Assembly: GCF_026745355.1 (NCBI RefSeq)
Contig: NC_079206.1
Span: forward strand, 12,182,779 to 12,246,778
From: Beta vulgaris subsp. vulgaris
Lineage: Eukaryota > Streptophyta > Magnoliopsida > Caryophyllales > Amaranthaceae
DNA: 64,000 nucleotides
Direction: 5' to 3'
This document shows, in pieces, positions 1-12,054 of the stretch. The notes under the pieces are model-generated. The model saw only the letters and a list, made by a program, of their open reading frames with translations. It searched no databases and was not told the origin of the DNA. The position numbers and the translations under genes are program-made. Position 1 is the stretch's first letter; the number at the start of each line of letters is the position of its first letter.

Positions 1-515
1 GCCCATAAACCAATCAAATCGTGTCAAGCCAGTTTATGATGTAATTTTTGCGGTCCAATCCAATCATTATTTTTATCACTAAATATTATTATATTATTAA
101 ATCTAATTATTAAAATAGTAATATTAATTTACTTCTTAGATATTATTGTTATTATATATCATATCAAGTATTAATATATTAATACAAAAATAAATAAAAT
201 TATTATTAATTATTATTATTATCATTAATTATTATTATTATTATTTATGATTATTAATATTATTTATTTATAACTATCATTTAAAAATATCCAAAATACT
301 ATTATTATTATTATTATTCATTATTATTACTTATTATTATAATAATAATTATTTAATATTCATATTATTATGATGGTTTAAATATTATTTATATATTTAT
401 TACATTCAATTTAATTCAATTTAATTTAATTTAATTCAATTCAGTTCAGTTCAGTTTAGCTCCAATCAGTTCAGTTCAGTTCAGTTCAGCTGTTTTATGC
501 CGAAGAGAACAGGCC
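1..515. repeat. Right end of a TIR DNA transposon with TTA microsatellite and pentamer tract
   Basis: The stretch 140-345 is almost only ATT/TTA triplets. It is followed at 409-490 by runs of TTCAA, TTTAA and TTCAG pentamers, then GAACAGGCCCTAAG at about 508-521. A pentamer tract next to a GGGCC-type terminus is a layout I have seen in plant hAT-like elements. The other end lies outside the window, so the class is an inference. Confidence 0.45.
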
Positions 516-521
516 CTAAGT

Positions 522-1340
522 AGGTAAGTCCAACCCAATAGATACGTTGTCGATGTTGAGTAAAGAAAAAGGAATCACGACAAATATTTACTTTTCTGAT
601 AAAAGTTTCTATTATGCATGAGAATGCTTGAGCACTTTGATGTCTATTTTTTTCCCCAATATATCTATGCTTAGAACCAGAGTAGATACGCAACAGTCCT
701 CTGATTAGGAAAAAAATCAATCCTTAAAAAACCTATACAATAGTTACATTTCACACACACATATAACTTGTATATAAGACTAGTATGTCTCCTACTAGAA
801 GTAGAGTGCAAGTGATGAGGCTATAAATAGATAAAGACATAAATTTGAATCTTCAAATTAAGCTTTTTTTTTTTCCTGGGACAACAATTTTCTTTTCCCC
901 ATTCAGGAATCCTATTTTTTCCATTGGTCTAGCTAGTGCATGAAAATTAAAAGGTGTGTATTTGTTTGTTTTTTTTTGTTAATGATTTGAATATATTGAT
1001 CAAATATATTATGAGTAATATGCATGATTATTTGAGGAGATGTTGACAGAATTCCATCTATTTTAATTGCTACATTGTGTTTTGCACAATATTTTTAGGC
1101 AATGTCACTTTCAAGTTTTTTAAAGGAGGTACTTTTTAGCCCATTTAATGGTATAAAATAAGAGAGAACAGAAAAAAAGTACTTTTTGATAAAAAAAAAT
1201 GCAAAATCTTAAAAATATTATTACTTTTTGGTAGGCCAAGAACTCCAAATAAGAAAAGTTTCAATAATATATCAATTATAAAGAAACAACCATTGTCATA
1301 TCCAATTATCCATATAATGATTTGATGTAAATTGAAATTA
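522..1340. other. AT-rich intergenic stretch
   Basis: I see no gene, RNA or repeat with clear ends. The short open frame at 481-720 (minus) has no recognisable similarity and lies in AT-rich sequence. Confidence 0.5.
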
Positions 1341-2360
1341 CGGTTTTTTCACCAAATACCCCTGACAAAAAAATTTATTCACCAAATACCCCAACTTTTT
1401 TCAAAATTCACCAGATACCCCTAACTTTTAAAAAAATTCACCAGATACCCCAAATTTTGAAAAAAATGACAAATAATGCCCTTAATGACTAACGATGGTT
1501 AACTCCGTTAGTCATTAGAGTTAATTAAGCCTAAAAACCTAAAAACTCTAAGAAACCCTAAAAAACCTAACTAATCTAACTCCCTCTCTCTCCCCTAACC
1601 CACCACCACCCCAACAACCCCAGCCCCACCCAGCCCCCCTCCCCCTCCCCTCCCCCTCGCCGGCAACCTCCCCTCCCCCTCGCGCCAAACTTTCCGGCAC
1701 CCCCCCCTCCCTCACTCTCGTCGCGCCTCCCCTCCCCCTCCTTCCTTCACACTCCTCTTTCCGGAAGCCCCCTCCCCCTCCCTCACTCTCGTCGCGCGCG
1801 CCTCCCCTCCCCCTCGCTCTCGTCGGCGCCTCCCCTCCCCCTCCCTCACTCTCGCCGGCCCCGCGAAGGAAGGATCTGTTGATTTGGCTGCAGTTATTTA
1901 CGCTGCCGGAAAGAGGACCGCGAAGGAAGGGAGGGGGAGGGGAGGAGCGACGAGAGTGAGGGAGGGGGGGCTGCCGGAAAGCTTGGCGCGAGGAGGAGGG
2001 GGTTGCCGGCGAGGGAGTTGGGTTGCCGGCGAGGGGGAGGGGAGGGGGAGGGGGGGCTGGGTTGGGTGGTGGGTCTAGGGTTTGGGGGTTGGGGTTGGCT
2101 TAATTAGGTTAATTAGGGATTAATTAGGGCTTAATTAGGGATTAATTAGGGCTTAATTAGGGCTAATTAGGTTGACTTAGGGCTAATTAAATTGACTTAT
2201 GGCAAACTTGTAAATATAAGCTAACGGAGCACTAACGTCCGTTAATACTAAGGGTATCTGGTGAATTTTTTTAAAAGTTAGGGTATTGTGTGAATTTTGA
2301 AAAAAGTTGGGGTAATTGGTGAATAAATTTTTTTGTCAGGGGTATTTGGTGAAAAAACCG
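1341..2360. mobile_element. Non-autonomous MULE with foldback arms
   Basis: The ends are inverted copies: CGGTTTTTTCACCAAATACC at 1341 is matched by its reverse complement ending at 2360. The similarity continues for about 110 bp through repeated 'ACCAAATACCCC'-type units. The element is flanked by the 9-bp direct repeat TTGAAATTA (1332-1340 and 2361-2369), the duplication size of Mutator-like transposons. The inside is strand-asymmetric: C-rich at 1575-1860, then G-rich at 1915-2060, so the element could fold into one long imperfect hairpin. It encodes no transposase, so it would depend on an enzyme supplied elsewhere. The 64-codon frame at 1884-2078 is a by-product of the G-rich arm. Confidence 0.88.
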
Positions 2361-2379
2361 TTGAAATTATCCATAAAAT

Positions 2380-3071
2380 AAGGACGATGATGTATCTGAT
2401 GATGATATGCTCCTGAAGATGTGATGGGTGATGAGCGATGCCCTGTCATCCTTCTAACCAAAGAGGAGAAGAAGAAAATGTGTCAGCCATGGAAGGAATC
2501 ATTGATAATCAAGATGTTCGACGACAACCTTGGTTATATGGGCTTGATGCGTCGCCTAAAGAAGAAATGGAACATTAGAGGTGAATTGGCTCTAACTGCT
2601 ATGGGGTGTAAATTTTTTATTGCTCGGTTTAACTATTCTGATGATTATAATCATGTACTATTAGGAAGTGGGTTCCTAATTTTATCTCGGATGAAAGTCC
2701 GATTAATTAGGATCCTTACTGCGTGGGTTCGAATTCCAAATTTGTCTGCTGAATATTTTGATTAATATTTTGTAAACAAAATTGGAGCCAAGATAGGAAA
2801 AGTCATTAGAGTGGATATGAATACAACAATGACAGATAGAGGACAATTCACTCGTCTTGGTGTTGAAATCGACCTTTCTAAACCACTATTATCTAAATTC
2901 TGGTTGAAAGGAAAAATCTGGAGGATACAATATGAATGTATTCGTAAGATATGTTTTGGATGTGGTAAGTTGGGGAATTTGGAAGAGATTGCACCAAATC
3001 TAATATGAATGATATTGATTATGATGGAGATGAATGAACATAATTTGGAGGATGTTAACATTGGTAATAAT
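2380..3071 (+). pseudogene. LINE ORF1 (gag-like) 5' part, broken
   Basis: The frame at 2421-2765 reads as the DUF4283-type domain of plant LINE ORF1, with 'WKESLIIKMFDDNLGYMGL' and '...LTAWVRIPNLSAEYFD'. The next frame (2811-3008) continues with 'GRIWRIQYECI'-like sequence and the start of a CCHC zinc knuckle, CFGCGKLGN. There the histidine is replaced by Asn and the last Cys is missing. The protein would bind element RNA as an ORF1 nucleoprotein. It is broken by a stop and frameshift near 2765, and at 3074 a CACTA element interrupts it. The ORF1 similarity resumes at 4437. Confidence 0.75.
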
Positions 3072-3074
3072 CCT

Positions 3075-4436
3075 CACTAGTGGAAAAAACCTTATTTGTC
3101 ACTTAGTAACAGAAAACCGCATCAGAAAATCAATTAAAAAATGAGAAGAAAAACTAGGAGGAAAATCTGATGCGGTCCTCTTGTAGACTGCATCAGATTA
3201 AAAATCTGATGCGGTTTTTTTAAAAATCTAATGCGGATTCTAGGACCGCATCAAATTTTCTATTTTTTAGGCCCTAAAATGACGCGGCCCATCAGTTCCC
3301 CACATTAATCACGCGACCCACTCCCACCCTCACTCAAACCCTACCCGTCCCTCACTCCACTCCCACCCAAACCCTAAATCTCTCACTTCCTCTCCTCTCA
3401 ACGCCTCTCTCCCTCCTCTCAACGCCTCTCAAACCCTAACTCCCTCACTTCCCCCCCTCTCTCCTCCCAACTCCTCCCTCATGCACCGAATAATCGAAGG
3501 ATCCCACACAAAGAAACGAAAATGAAGAACGAAAATCCGAACGAAAATCGAAGAAACCCACACAAAGAACGAAGAAAATGAAGAACGAAAAGCGAAATTG
3601 GGGAATAAAGAGCGAAACAAAGAAAGGAAGAGACGAAGATCGAAGAAATTATTTGTTTTTCCCGTTTTTTCGTTTTTTTAGTAGATTTTTCCGCTTTATT
3701 TTCGCATTTTATTTGATTTCATGATTACAACCACATTTTTTCCCCTTTTTTAGATCTAAGTTTGTTTTTGTTAATTTTCATTTCAGTTTTTCCCCCCTTT
3801 TTTTTCATTTTTTAGATCTAGGTTTGTTTTTATTTGTTTTGTGTTCGTTAATTTTCGCTGTAATTAGTTTCTTTTTTTTTTTCATGCTGTAATTAGTTTC
3901 AATTTTTTCATTTCAGGTTATCTAATTTTATTATTTCATCATTCAGATATTGTAACTTGTGAAAATTCATTATTTTAAAATTTATAATTAATGCATGAAT
4001 TCCATGTACGATACTAGTTTTTTTCAGTTTATTTTATAATTGATGCTGAAAATAATACGAAAATATGTTGGGTTTTATTTCTTTTTTTTTTTAAGATTTT
4101 GTTGGGTTTTGTACTAGATACTTGTATTATACGAAAATAATACCTTGTGTAATGTTGTTGGTACAGCCCATAAGCTTGCAACTCTACAGTGTAGAGTTGC
4201 ACGCTTTTTTTTTAATTAATAAATGCTATAATCTGATCATTCTGATGCGGTCATGGACCGCATCTGATGCTATAATCTGATGTGGTCATGGACCGCATAA
4301 GATGCTATAATCTGATGCGGTCATGGACCGCATCAGATTAATTTTCTTAATCTGCTGCGGGCCTATATGATACGGACCAATACTGCATCAGTATGCCCGA
4401 TTTTGTCAGCATCAGATGGGCTTTTTTCCACTAGTG
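3075..4436. mobile_element. Non-autonomous CACTA transposon
   Basis: It begins CACTAGTGGAAAAAA and ends TTTTTTCCACTAGTG, an inverted terminal pair of 15 bp starting with the diagnostic CACTA. The 3-bp duplication CCT flanks it (3072-3074 and 4437-4439), as expected for this superfamily. Subterminal repeats of 'CTGATGCGGTCATGGACCGCATC' type occur at 3115-3260 and 4240-4380 in both orientations. There is no transposase frame. It sits inside a LINE ORF1 and splits it. Confidence 0.93.
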
Positions 4437-5539
4437 CCTCTTCCCAACTTTCAACCCGAGGAAGTGGAGGATTTTGGTGCGTGGATGCTGGTTAAAAACC
4501 AGTGCGCAAAAGAATGCCTCGAGTCGAATGATCAGTGACTGGGAATGCAGCTCAAGGTGGTATCAAGGCTGGCAATACGGAGATGCAACAAGCAAAATCA
4601 AGGACTCAGAAAATAAGCACGCAGCAAAATTCTTGAAATCATGGTAATAGTGAAGGAAGTGGATCAAAATTTGATCTTTTGCTAAACCAAGAGGTCAATG
4701 AATTGGGCAGTCCTGAAGTGAATGATAAGAGGTCGCAGGATTTGAACAATCAAGTGGTGTGGAAGAATGACTCTCCTTTTCCAACAGTAGAATTAGGAGA
4801 GAATTCTGAAGATAATGTTCAAAAGCTATCATTGGATTTAGGGAGCAGAACACCTTCCACAAGAAGTCTAAGAGCAATAAAAATCCTATCAGAAGCTATC
4901 CAAAGCAAAATAAATCTATCTTGAAGAATCCAAATATGCCTCTAATTACTATCAACACCAACATCTCTACCCAATATAAGCCTGCTGCTCCACATAACCA
5001 TCAAGGAAAGACAAATTCTGTTGTTATTTTCCAAGAACTTTCACACGCCAATCCACAAGTAATTGATACTATGACTGAAAGCCATGAACACTCTACATCA
5101 ATTCTCGACAAGCACTCAAACCCCACAGATTCCAATTCTGAAAGTCCCACCGGAGAAAACCTTATGCACGGGAAGTCCAATGAACGACCCGTACATGATA
5201 GTGGAAGATCACCTGACCCATGTGTTGGAGGCTTGGAGGTGAGGATGGACTCTCTTCTCCCCCAATCTCAACGCCACTGGAGCTACTAGTCAACCTACTA
5301 ATTCCTAATGAAATCCAGAGATTACTACGCATGATTAGTGCTGCATACATGACCAATTTACCTAGAATACCAATGTCTATGGAAGAAAGAAATCCAAATT
5401 TGGCTCTCGATATATATTACCAATCTCATATATGGTGTAGAATGTTCAAAGTGCGAGAAATCGTACTTTTGTTGCGGCTCATAAGGATCTAATCCGCACC
5501 AATAATCCAAATGTGCTAGCATTAATTGAAACACATATG
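4437..5539 (+). pseudogene. LINE ORF1 3' part and start of ORF2 (endonuclease), truncated
   Basis: After the CACTA element the LINE frame resumes with 'FGAWMLVKNQ', close to the conserved 'yGpWmlv' block of plant LINE ORF1. It continues through 4679-5289 as a low-complexity Asn/Ser-rich linker with several stops. At 5455-5537 the sequence reads 'LIRTNNPNVLALIETHM', the start of an APE-type endonuclease of ORF2. The LINE is cut at 5540 by a Ty3/gypsy LTR and its remainder is not found to the right, so reverse transcriptase is absent. Confidence 0.7.
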
Positions 5540-5629
5540 TGTAATCCCCCATATTTTTGAGTTATTTAATTAAATAGTCTTAATCATTTTTGAATTTTTA
5601 AAGCTATTTAATTTTAGTATTTAAGAGCA

Positions 5630-5694
5630 AAAAGGGTATTCTGGTAATTTTACCAAAAGGGTATTCTGGTAATTTTACCAAAAGGGTATTTGAG
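5630..5694 (+). repeat. 25-bp tandem repeat in LTR
   Basis: The unit AAAGGGTATTCTGGTAATTT plus ACC occurs twice in a row, with a partial third copy. It is near the start of the LTR. Confidence 0.8.
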
Positions 5695-6110
5695 TATTCT
5701 CACGAAGAAGTATTTTAGTCTTTTCAAGAAAGTATTTTAGTAAGAAGATTATTTTGGTAACTTCATTATCAAATGTCTTTTGGTAATTTTATTAGTAAGG
5801 GTGTTGTAATCTTTTAACCAAAAAGACTACTCCTTCCACTATAGAAGGAGGAACTAGGGTTTCCTCCATCATACTAGTAGCCACTTTTTCAAAAAGGAGT
5901 AAGAAGGATTTTCTTTTCTCTCTCAAACCCTAGTTTTTCTTCAAAGATTCAAGCTTTTAATCTAGTTTTTATTTTTGATAATTATAGAAGGATCATTCAA
6001 ACATCAAAGGGAAGCAAAAATGTTTAATCTTTATCTATTTTTAATTTATTCTTCTCTCTCTCACCTCTCTTTCTCTCGCGTTTTTCCGGCCACCGCGATG
6101 GTGGGGCACC

Positions 6111-6234
6111 GGCTGGGCACCGATGAGTGCCGTCCTGCCCACTGTCGTGCTGGTGGTGGTGGCAGCCGCCTGGGCACCGACGAGTGCCGCCCTGCCCAAT
6201 ATCGTGACGGTGGTGGTGGCAGGTGGTGCTCACG
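6111..6234 (+). repeat. About 62-bp tandem duplication, GC-rich
   Basis: Two imperfect copies start with GGGCACCGATGAGTGCCG and GGGCACCGACGAGTGCCG. They produce several overlapping short open frames on both strands, none of which looks like a real protein. Confidence 0.75.
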
Positions 6235-6535
6235 GTGGCTGTCGGTTGGTGTTAGGATTTTTGGGTTGTGGTTTTCGAACCACACATATAAAAAAAAATC
6301 TTTTTAACTATTATTGAATAATTAAATTACTGCAGTATTTAAATTAATAAATTATTAATTTTATGAAGTTTTAAGCATTAGTTTATATTGGGCTTTGCTT
6401 ACTAGTAAAGGTTTTCAAGTTTTATGACCCAAAATAGTTTTAAAGCCTTTTTAAGGAAAAATCATCTTTGTTATTATTTTCAAAGTGCTGATTTTTATTT
6501 ATTAGAAGCCTTGAATTGTTTGTTGGTAAGTACTA

Positions 6536-6883
6536 CTCCCTCCTTCCCAAAATATAGTTCCCATTTCCATTTTGGGTGTCCCAAATATAGTTCCCATTTA
6601 CATATTTAGTTCCACAGTTTTTCGTAATTTGTCTAGAAAAACCGTGTCCCCATCATTTATTTGATTTTTGAATTTTGTTTTTTTTTTCCTTTGTTCATTC
6701 AACCAAAATGTTACAATTAATGCTCTTTCACCAATTATTCTCCACTCTCTCTCCTAAAATCATATTTTCCCATACAACATTTATTTAAATAAACAAAAAA
6801 TCTTTACTATCCCTCTTATATTCTACTTGCACAAATTACCATGAAAAAAGGGAAATGAGAACTATATTTTGGGACAAAGGGAG
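6536..6883. mobile_element. Stowaway/mariner-like MITE
   Basis: The termini are CTCCCTCCTTCCCAAAATAT and its imperfect reverse complement ending at 6883, flanked by TA (6534-6535 and 6884-6885). At 348 bp without coding sequence it fits a mariner-derived MITE. It lies within the Ty3/gypsy LTR. Confidence 0.88.
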
Positions 6884-7052
6884 TAATTGATAATACGTTG
6901 TTCTTGGTATGTTTCAAGCATAATAGAAACAATTGAAGCTTTTAATTGTTGATTTTTGTGTGTTATCAAGGTACATACACTTTGACCTTTGACTTTAGTG
7001 GTTTTAAGGATTATTTATTGAGCATTAGAAGTAAGGAGAGGCTTATGCCTTA

Positions 7053-8050
7053 GGAAAAATTGATTTTATCAGTCCCAACTATGGGCGCCCTGATAAAAAT
7101 AGTCCCAACTTTTGTTTTTTATTGTTCAGTCCCAACTTTTGGGGGTATTTTACAATACCAGTCCCAGCAGGTTTCTAACCTGCTGTAGCAGGTAAACTTG
7201 CCAAAAAAAATAATTCCCTTTTTTTTTTATCTTCTTCTTCCTCTTTCCTCTCTCCTCTCTTCACTGCTCCCCCCACCTCTCTTCACTGCTCCCCCCACCC
7301 CCTAACAACCCAGCTCCCCAGCCCACCACCCCACCACCAACCCCGACCCCATTAGCCCCCTCCCCCGAAACCACCAACACCAGTCCACCAGCTCCCTCCC
7401 CCTGCAACTGCCGCACCCCCCTCCCCTTCCCCTGCAACTGCCGCAGCACCCCCACCCCCTTTCCCCACACCCCGCAGCCCCCTCCCTTCTTCTGCAACCG
7501 CCGCACAACCCCCTCCCCTTCCTTTCTCCTCCCCTCCCCTTCCCCTGCAAACGTCGCTAAACCCCCTCCCCTTCCCCCGCAAACGTCGCTAAACCCCCTC
7601 CCCTTCCATTCCCCGCAAAAGCCGCAAACACCCTCTGAAATGCCAAAAAAACCGACTGTGCGCGAAGGGACGGGGAGGGAAGGGGGGTTACGCGACCGGC
7701 GGGGAAGGGGAGGGGACGGCGCGACTGGCGGGGAGGGGGAGAGGTTGCTGGGTGGTGGGGCTGGGGTTGTTAAGGGTGGTGGGTTAGGGGAGAGAGAGAG
7801 GTGGTTAGAGCAGGGGAGGGGGTGGCAAGGGAGGGGGAAGGGGAGGAAGGAGAGAGAAAGATAAGTTAAAATAGTAAAAAAAAAAAAGTAAAAATTGTTG
7901 AAAAAAATTGACCTCTTCAACCGGTTACTGGTTAACCTGGACCATTATTGTAAAATACCCCCAAAAGTTGGGACTGAACAATAAAAAACAAAAGTTGGGA
8001 CTGTTTTTATCAGGGCGCCCATAGTTGGGACTGATAAAATCAATTTTTCC
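7053..8050. mobile_element. Non-autonomous MULE with foldback arms
   Basis: The ends are inverted repeats of about 42 bp without mismatch (GGAAAAATTGATTTTATCAG at 7053, its complement ending at 8050), and similarity extends to about 100 bp. The 9-bp duplication TATGCCTTA flanks it (7044-7052 and 8051-8059). As in the element at 1341-2360, the inside is C-rich (7255-7620) then G-rich (7660-7860) although the terminal sequences differ. A 219-codon frame on the minus strand is low-complexity Pro/Gly sequence, not a transposase. Confidence 0.92.
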
Positions 8051-8181
8051 TATGCCTTATAGTTGTTTGAGTACATGTTGAGAACTTAGAAAGGAGATTA
8101 GGAATTGAACTTTTGAGTTATTCCTATATTTGAAAAGCATGTGATTGACGATGATTGCTTGTGAGCATGATTAAAGTTATT

Positions 8182-9287
8182 TAGGGGGGGTTTGGTCTTA
8201 ATGCTGTTTTTGCAGCTCTGCCAATACTTTTTTCTTTATGCTGAGATAAGGACCCGATATCAAAGCTTTTCTCAAGAACGTCTACTCCTTTTCAGAATTC
8301 CCACGGACTATTCATCCGCTTGCCATCAAGAAACTTGATTCCCTTACTTGTTGTTTGTTTGCTCAGTTTAATGATTCCCTTACTTGTTGTTTGTTTGCTC
8401 AGTTTAATGATTCCCTTTACCTTCTCTTTACCCCCAAAGTCCTCTACTTTCATTCCCCCACTCCCCCAAGGTTTCCCATTCCCTTTCTTTGACTCATCAT
8501 TGACCACCTTGACCACTCAACCACCACTTGACCAACCCACCCAACCACTAGCACCACCACTCAACTATCACCTGACCACCCAACCGGCACAACCCGACCA
8601 CCCAACCAGCACAACCCGACCACCCAACTGGCACTACCCGACCACCCAACCGGCACCACCCGACCACCAAACCGGCACCACCCGACCACCCAACCACCGG
8701 GAATTGAACCGACCACCAACTACCATGTGAGTGCTCCACCCCAACACTACAACCACGCCACTAACCACTGAGAATCGCCAATCCAACGACCAAAATTGCC
8801 CACTCAAGTGACCCAAACATCGAGAAACCGTCACCACCATCCACCATCTAAACCACCCACAAACCCCAGAAAAAAAGGAAGAATAAAGAGATAAACGTCA
8901 GATCTGGAAGGGGAAGGGAAGGGGGACGACACGACGACACAAAGAAGTAGAGGTGGAAGATTGACGGTGCAGCGAAAGAGGAGGGGGGAGATCGTACTGG
9001 CGAAGTGCTGCAGGGAGGGAGACAGTGTGGTGGGAAGGGGAAGGGGAAGGGGAGGGCGCAAGCTCGGCGGCTCACCGGCTCCCCGGGGTACCGAGCGTGG
9101 AGTTCCGGCGGGGCACAACAAACACGAGAATGAGGATGGTGGTGGAAGGATGTAAAAAGAGGAAGAAAGAGAAATAAAAAAATTCAACCAAATAACATTT
9201 TTAATCTAAGGGTTTTGTTTTCCTTTCTCCCTATATCCCTTTCTTGATTCCATTCCCTTACCCTCATGGCAACCAAACGGCCCCTTA
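8182..9287. mobile_element. Non-autonomous hAT element
   Basis: The termini TAGGGGGGGTTTGGTC and (reverse complement of the right end) TAAGGGGCCGTTTGGTTG are imperfect inverted repeats. The 8-bp duplication AAGTTATT (8174-8181 and 9288-9295) is the hAT size. Inside are an exact 36-bp tandem duplication (8337-8372, 8373-8408) and a run of about 21-bp 'CGACCACCCAACCGGCAC' repeats (8570-8700). The open frames here follow these repeats. Confidence 0.85.
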
Positions 9288-9319
9288 AAGTTATTCTTGA
9301 AGCTAGGACTTACATGAGA

Positions 9320-9480
9320 ATAATTTATTGAGCAAGGTCTCATTAGAAGTTATATATTTTTATTGAGCAATGTCTCATTAGAAGTTATATATTTTATTGA
9401 GTAATGTCTCATTAGAAGTTATATATTTTATTGAGTAAGGTCTCACTAGAAGTTATATTTTGTTGAGCAAGGTCTCACAA
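9320..9480 (+). repeat. About 37-bp tandem repeats in LTR
   Basis: Four to five units of 'TTGAGCAATGTCTCATTAGA' followed by AGTTATATATTTTA lie head to tail. Decayed copies of 'GAGCAAGGTCTCA' continue to about 9620. They belong to the Ty3/gypsy LTR. Confidence 0.8.
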
Positions 9481-10699
9481 GTTTTAAAGTTATTTAGCAA
9501 TGTCTCACAAGTAGTTGAGTCATTGAGCAAGGAATCAATTGATTGGATCATGTATCCTTAAGAAAGTAAGAAAGGACTCAAGGAGTCATTAAATAATAAG
9601 ATGAGCAAGGTCTCAAAGGATTTAGAATTGAGTTATTTATGGTGTTTGTTGCATTCACTTGTTAAAGAAAGATAAGAAATTAATTTATTTGCTAGATGTA
9701 TTATTATTGTGATTGTGTCTCACATAATGGGATTTGAAAATAAAACTCTTGGGATGGATCCCCCATGAGTATTGAACATAAGGGGGGAGTTAGTGTGGAA
9801 CTACACACCTGCATATAGTCTAGCATGACGATGCTAATGCTTTTATTTTATCGTGTAAGTTTATGGAATTCCAATTATCAAGATCGTTGAGTGGACTAGG
9901 TGTCACTCATATTCTTTATCTCTGATACGTTGAGTCTAGAGACTCACTCTCACCCTCTTACATTACTACCAAGCGTAAATTCTCGAGTCAAGTTATTTAA
10001 AGTTCATAGAACTTTAGTAAGGGGTGTGGAATCTCTTATAGTAAGAGGTGTGGAATCTCTTACACAAGGATTAGTAACCCGTATGACTCCAAGAGGAGGA
10101 CGATTCTCGTTCATTGCCAAATAATAATAAAAGAAAATATTTAGTAAGTTTCGTTATGTGCTTGTCGCATCTAGAGTCATAAGAAGAGCAAGCCGAAGTT
10201 GTTTGAGGATTGCATGCATTATTATTTGCATTAGTTTAGTAGTGTTATGTACTCAGCGTTGCTGATGTATGTGTTTTTTTGTTTTCTTTTGGTTGTTGTT
10301 TTTCCTCAACGACCCTGTAATGACCCATTTGGCGAGCAGAGTTCAGAGGAGAAGTTCCAGGTACAAGTTCTTGATGTGCATGGGAATCATAAGCATCCGA
10401 ATGGGAGTTTTAATAAACAAGTACTTTCGTAATAAAGTTACTTTGAATTATAGGTTTGACTTTACTTGACCATTGGGGTCAAGGTTTGACTTGTTTTGAA
10501 TATGGGACTATTATGGGATAGTTTCCGAATTTGTAACTCATTTACATACTTTCTTATTTCAGTTTATTTAAAATATTTCTAGTTTATTCTAAAAGACTTC
10601 CGTTGTATTATCTGATTAGCCTTACGTATTATCATGCGTGGCATAACACTCTCGTAATTTAACCTAGTTCATATAAGGAGGAGTTATAGGGGTGTTACA

Positions 10700-11310
10700 A
10701 TATGGTTTTACCAGAGCTCCAAGATGTATAATACCTTTATTTTACAAAAGTTTTCGAACTTAAAAGTATTTCAAAGTCGAATTATAAAGGAAAGGGAATT
10801 GCATATGCATATGTACTTTGCATCGCATTAGTCACTAAGTCTTTATGTGCCTTAGATTAATAAGTGTTCTAAGGTCTATTAGTATTTTGATGTGTTTTAT
10901 GTAACTAAGTGTTTGCTTGCAACGTGATTGTCATGGTATTTTTTACTTGCATGGATAGTTTGGATTGAAAGGTGTAGTATGACTACAAAGTAGTGCTAGT
11001 TTTGCTTTGATCTGCTACTCTAGTAAGAGAGTTAGTATAAAAGTTCCTTAGAAAGGAAATTGCAAATTCAATGTCAGTGTGGCATTTGCTGAGTAGTTTT
11101 TGAGGATCAATAAGCATTTTGAGTCAAATTTTTTTTCTTAGGCAGATCAATGGCCGATTGAAATGCTAGAGTTGACGCTCAGTTGAGGAATTTGGTCCGA
11201 GTGACGGTGAATTTAGCTAGAAGAGTTCCTTTGAAGAAGAAGTATGTTGATTGGTTTAAGAGGGTTAGTGATATACCTACTGTCATAATCGAGTCGTTTA
11301 GAGAATCTTA
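10700..11310 (+). pseudogene. Primer-binding site and gag remnant of Ty3/gypsy element
   Basis: TGGTTTTACCAGAGC just after the LTR resembles a site for initiator-Met tRNA. Near 11150-11290 a short frame ('DAQLRNLVRVTVNLARR', '...KKKYVDWFKRV') starts as a gag might, then the similarity is lost. No zinc knuckle, protease or polymerase follows, so this copy is a truncated element. Confidence 0.5.
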
Positions 11311-11912
11311 TTATAAATTAAAATTGATCATAGTCTCACATATGAATAACCAATTCCGAATTGACTCAACCCAAATTTCAATGTATATCGACAATGAAAC
11401 CAACCTAATAAACCTGATCTATTAATGGCCCGACCCGAACGCAAATTGTTACTGGTAACGACCCGATCAATCATGTATTTCGACCATTATTGAAATGATG
11501 TATAATCGAATTGACCCAACCCAAATTTTTAACTGTTACCTATAATGAACCAGATTGTAGCTAGTGTCCAAAAATCAATTATAATAACATGACTTAAGGC
11601 AACCTGAACCCAGCCCAACCTGATTCAAGTCCATCAGAACCTACTTTCACTTGACCCAAATCTATACTAAATCCATGTCAACCTTACCTAGGTTTACCTA
11701 AAACCTGACTTCATGAGCACAAACCAGTTCATAACCCAACATAAGGTTATGTCCGTAGCGACTCTTACCTGAAAATAAGTTGTCCCGAATATGACCTGAC
11801 TCAAGTGTGTTAGAGCCGACCCACATCCAACTCATGGGTCTAGTGGACCTAACCAAGACATAACTGACCCAAGTTGGATCAACCCAAACCCACAAAGTGA
11901 CCCAATTTGACA
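11311..11912. other. Degenerate repeat DNA
   Basis: Stretches such as 'GAATTGACCCAACCCAAATT' recur (11351 and 11510). The sequence is rich in 'GACCCAA' words. I see no gene; the 71-codon minus frame at 11698-11913 is unsupported. Confidence 0.4.
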
Positions 11913-12054
11913 CCTCTAACTAGGGGCGTTCATAAATATCTGACCGATCTGATAAATCAGATACCTGATCCGATTTGTTAGTTTTCGGGTATTTCAGATT
12001 GGATATCCGGAATTGTCGGGTCAGATAACCAAAAATTTTCAGATCGGATAATGA

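Larger units (their letters stand above)
5540..10699 (+). mobile_element. Ty3/gypsy LTR (5' LTR) with three nested insertions
   Basis: It starts TGTAATCCCCC and ends GGGGTGTTACA, matched TG...CA ends. It is followed at once by TGGTTTTACCAGAGC, which resembles an initiator-Met tRNA primer-binding site, so this is a 5' LTR on the plus strand. Subtracting the MITE, MULE and hAT inserts with their duplications leaves about 2.7 kb of LTR, within the range of large Ty3/gypsy LTRs. It interrupts the LINE ORF2. No matching 3' LTR is seen, so the element is truncated soon after the gag remnant. Confidence 0.75.

Noticed and set aside
2098..2200. TTAGGG-containing stretch resembling vertebrate-type telomere repeats
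   Set aside because: The TTAGGG words are spaced by AATTA and CTAATT and form part of the MULE arm; no regular array, and most plant telomeres use TTTAGGG.
6024..6317. Overlapping 60-110 codon frames on both strands
   Set aside because: They follow a GC-rich 62-bp tandem duplication within an LTR, and the frames on the two strands mirror each other.
7261..7920. 219-codon minus-strand frame in a MULE
   Set aside because: Low-complexity Pro, Ser and Gly sequence produced by the C-rich arm; no transposase motif.
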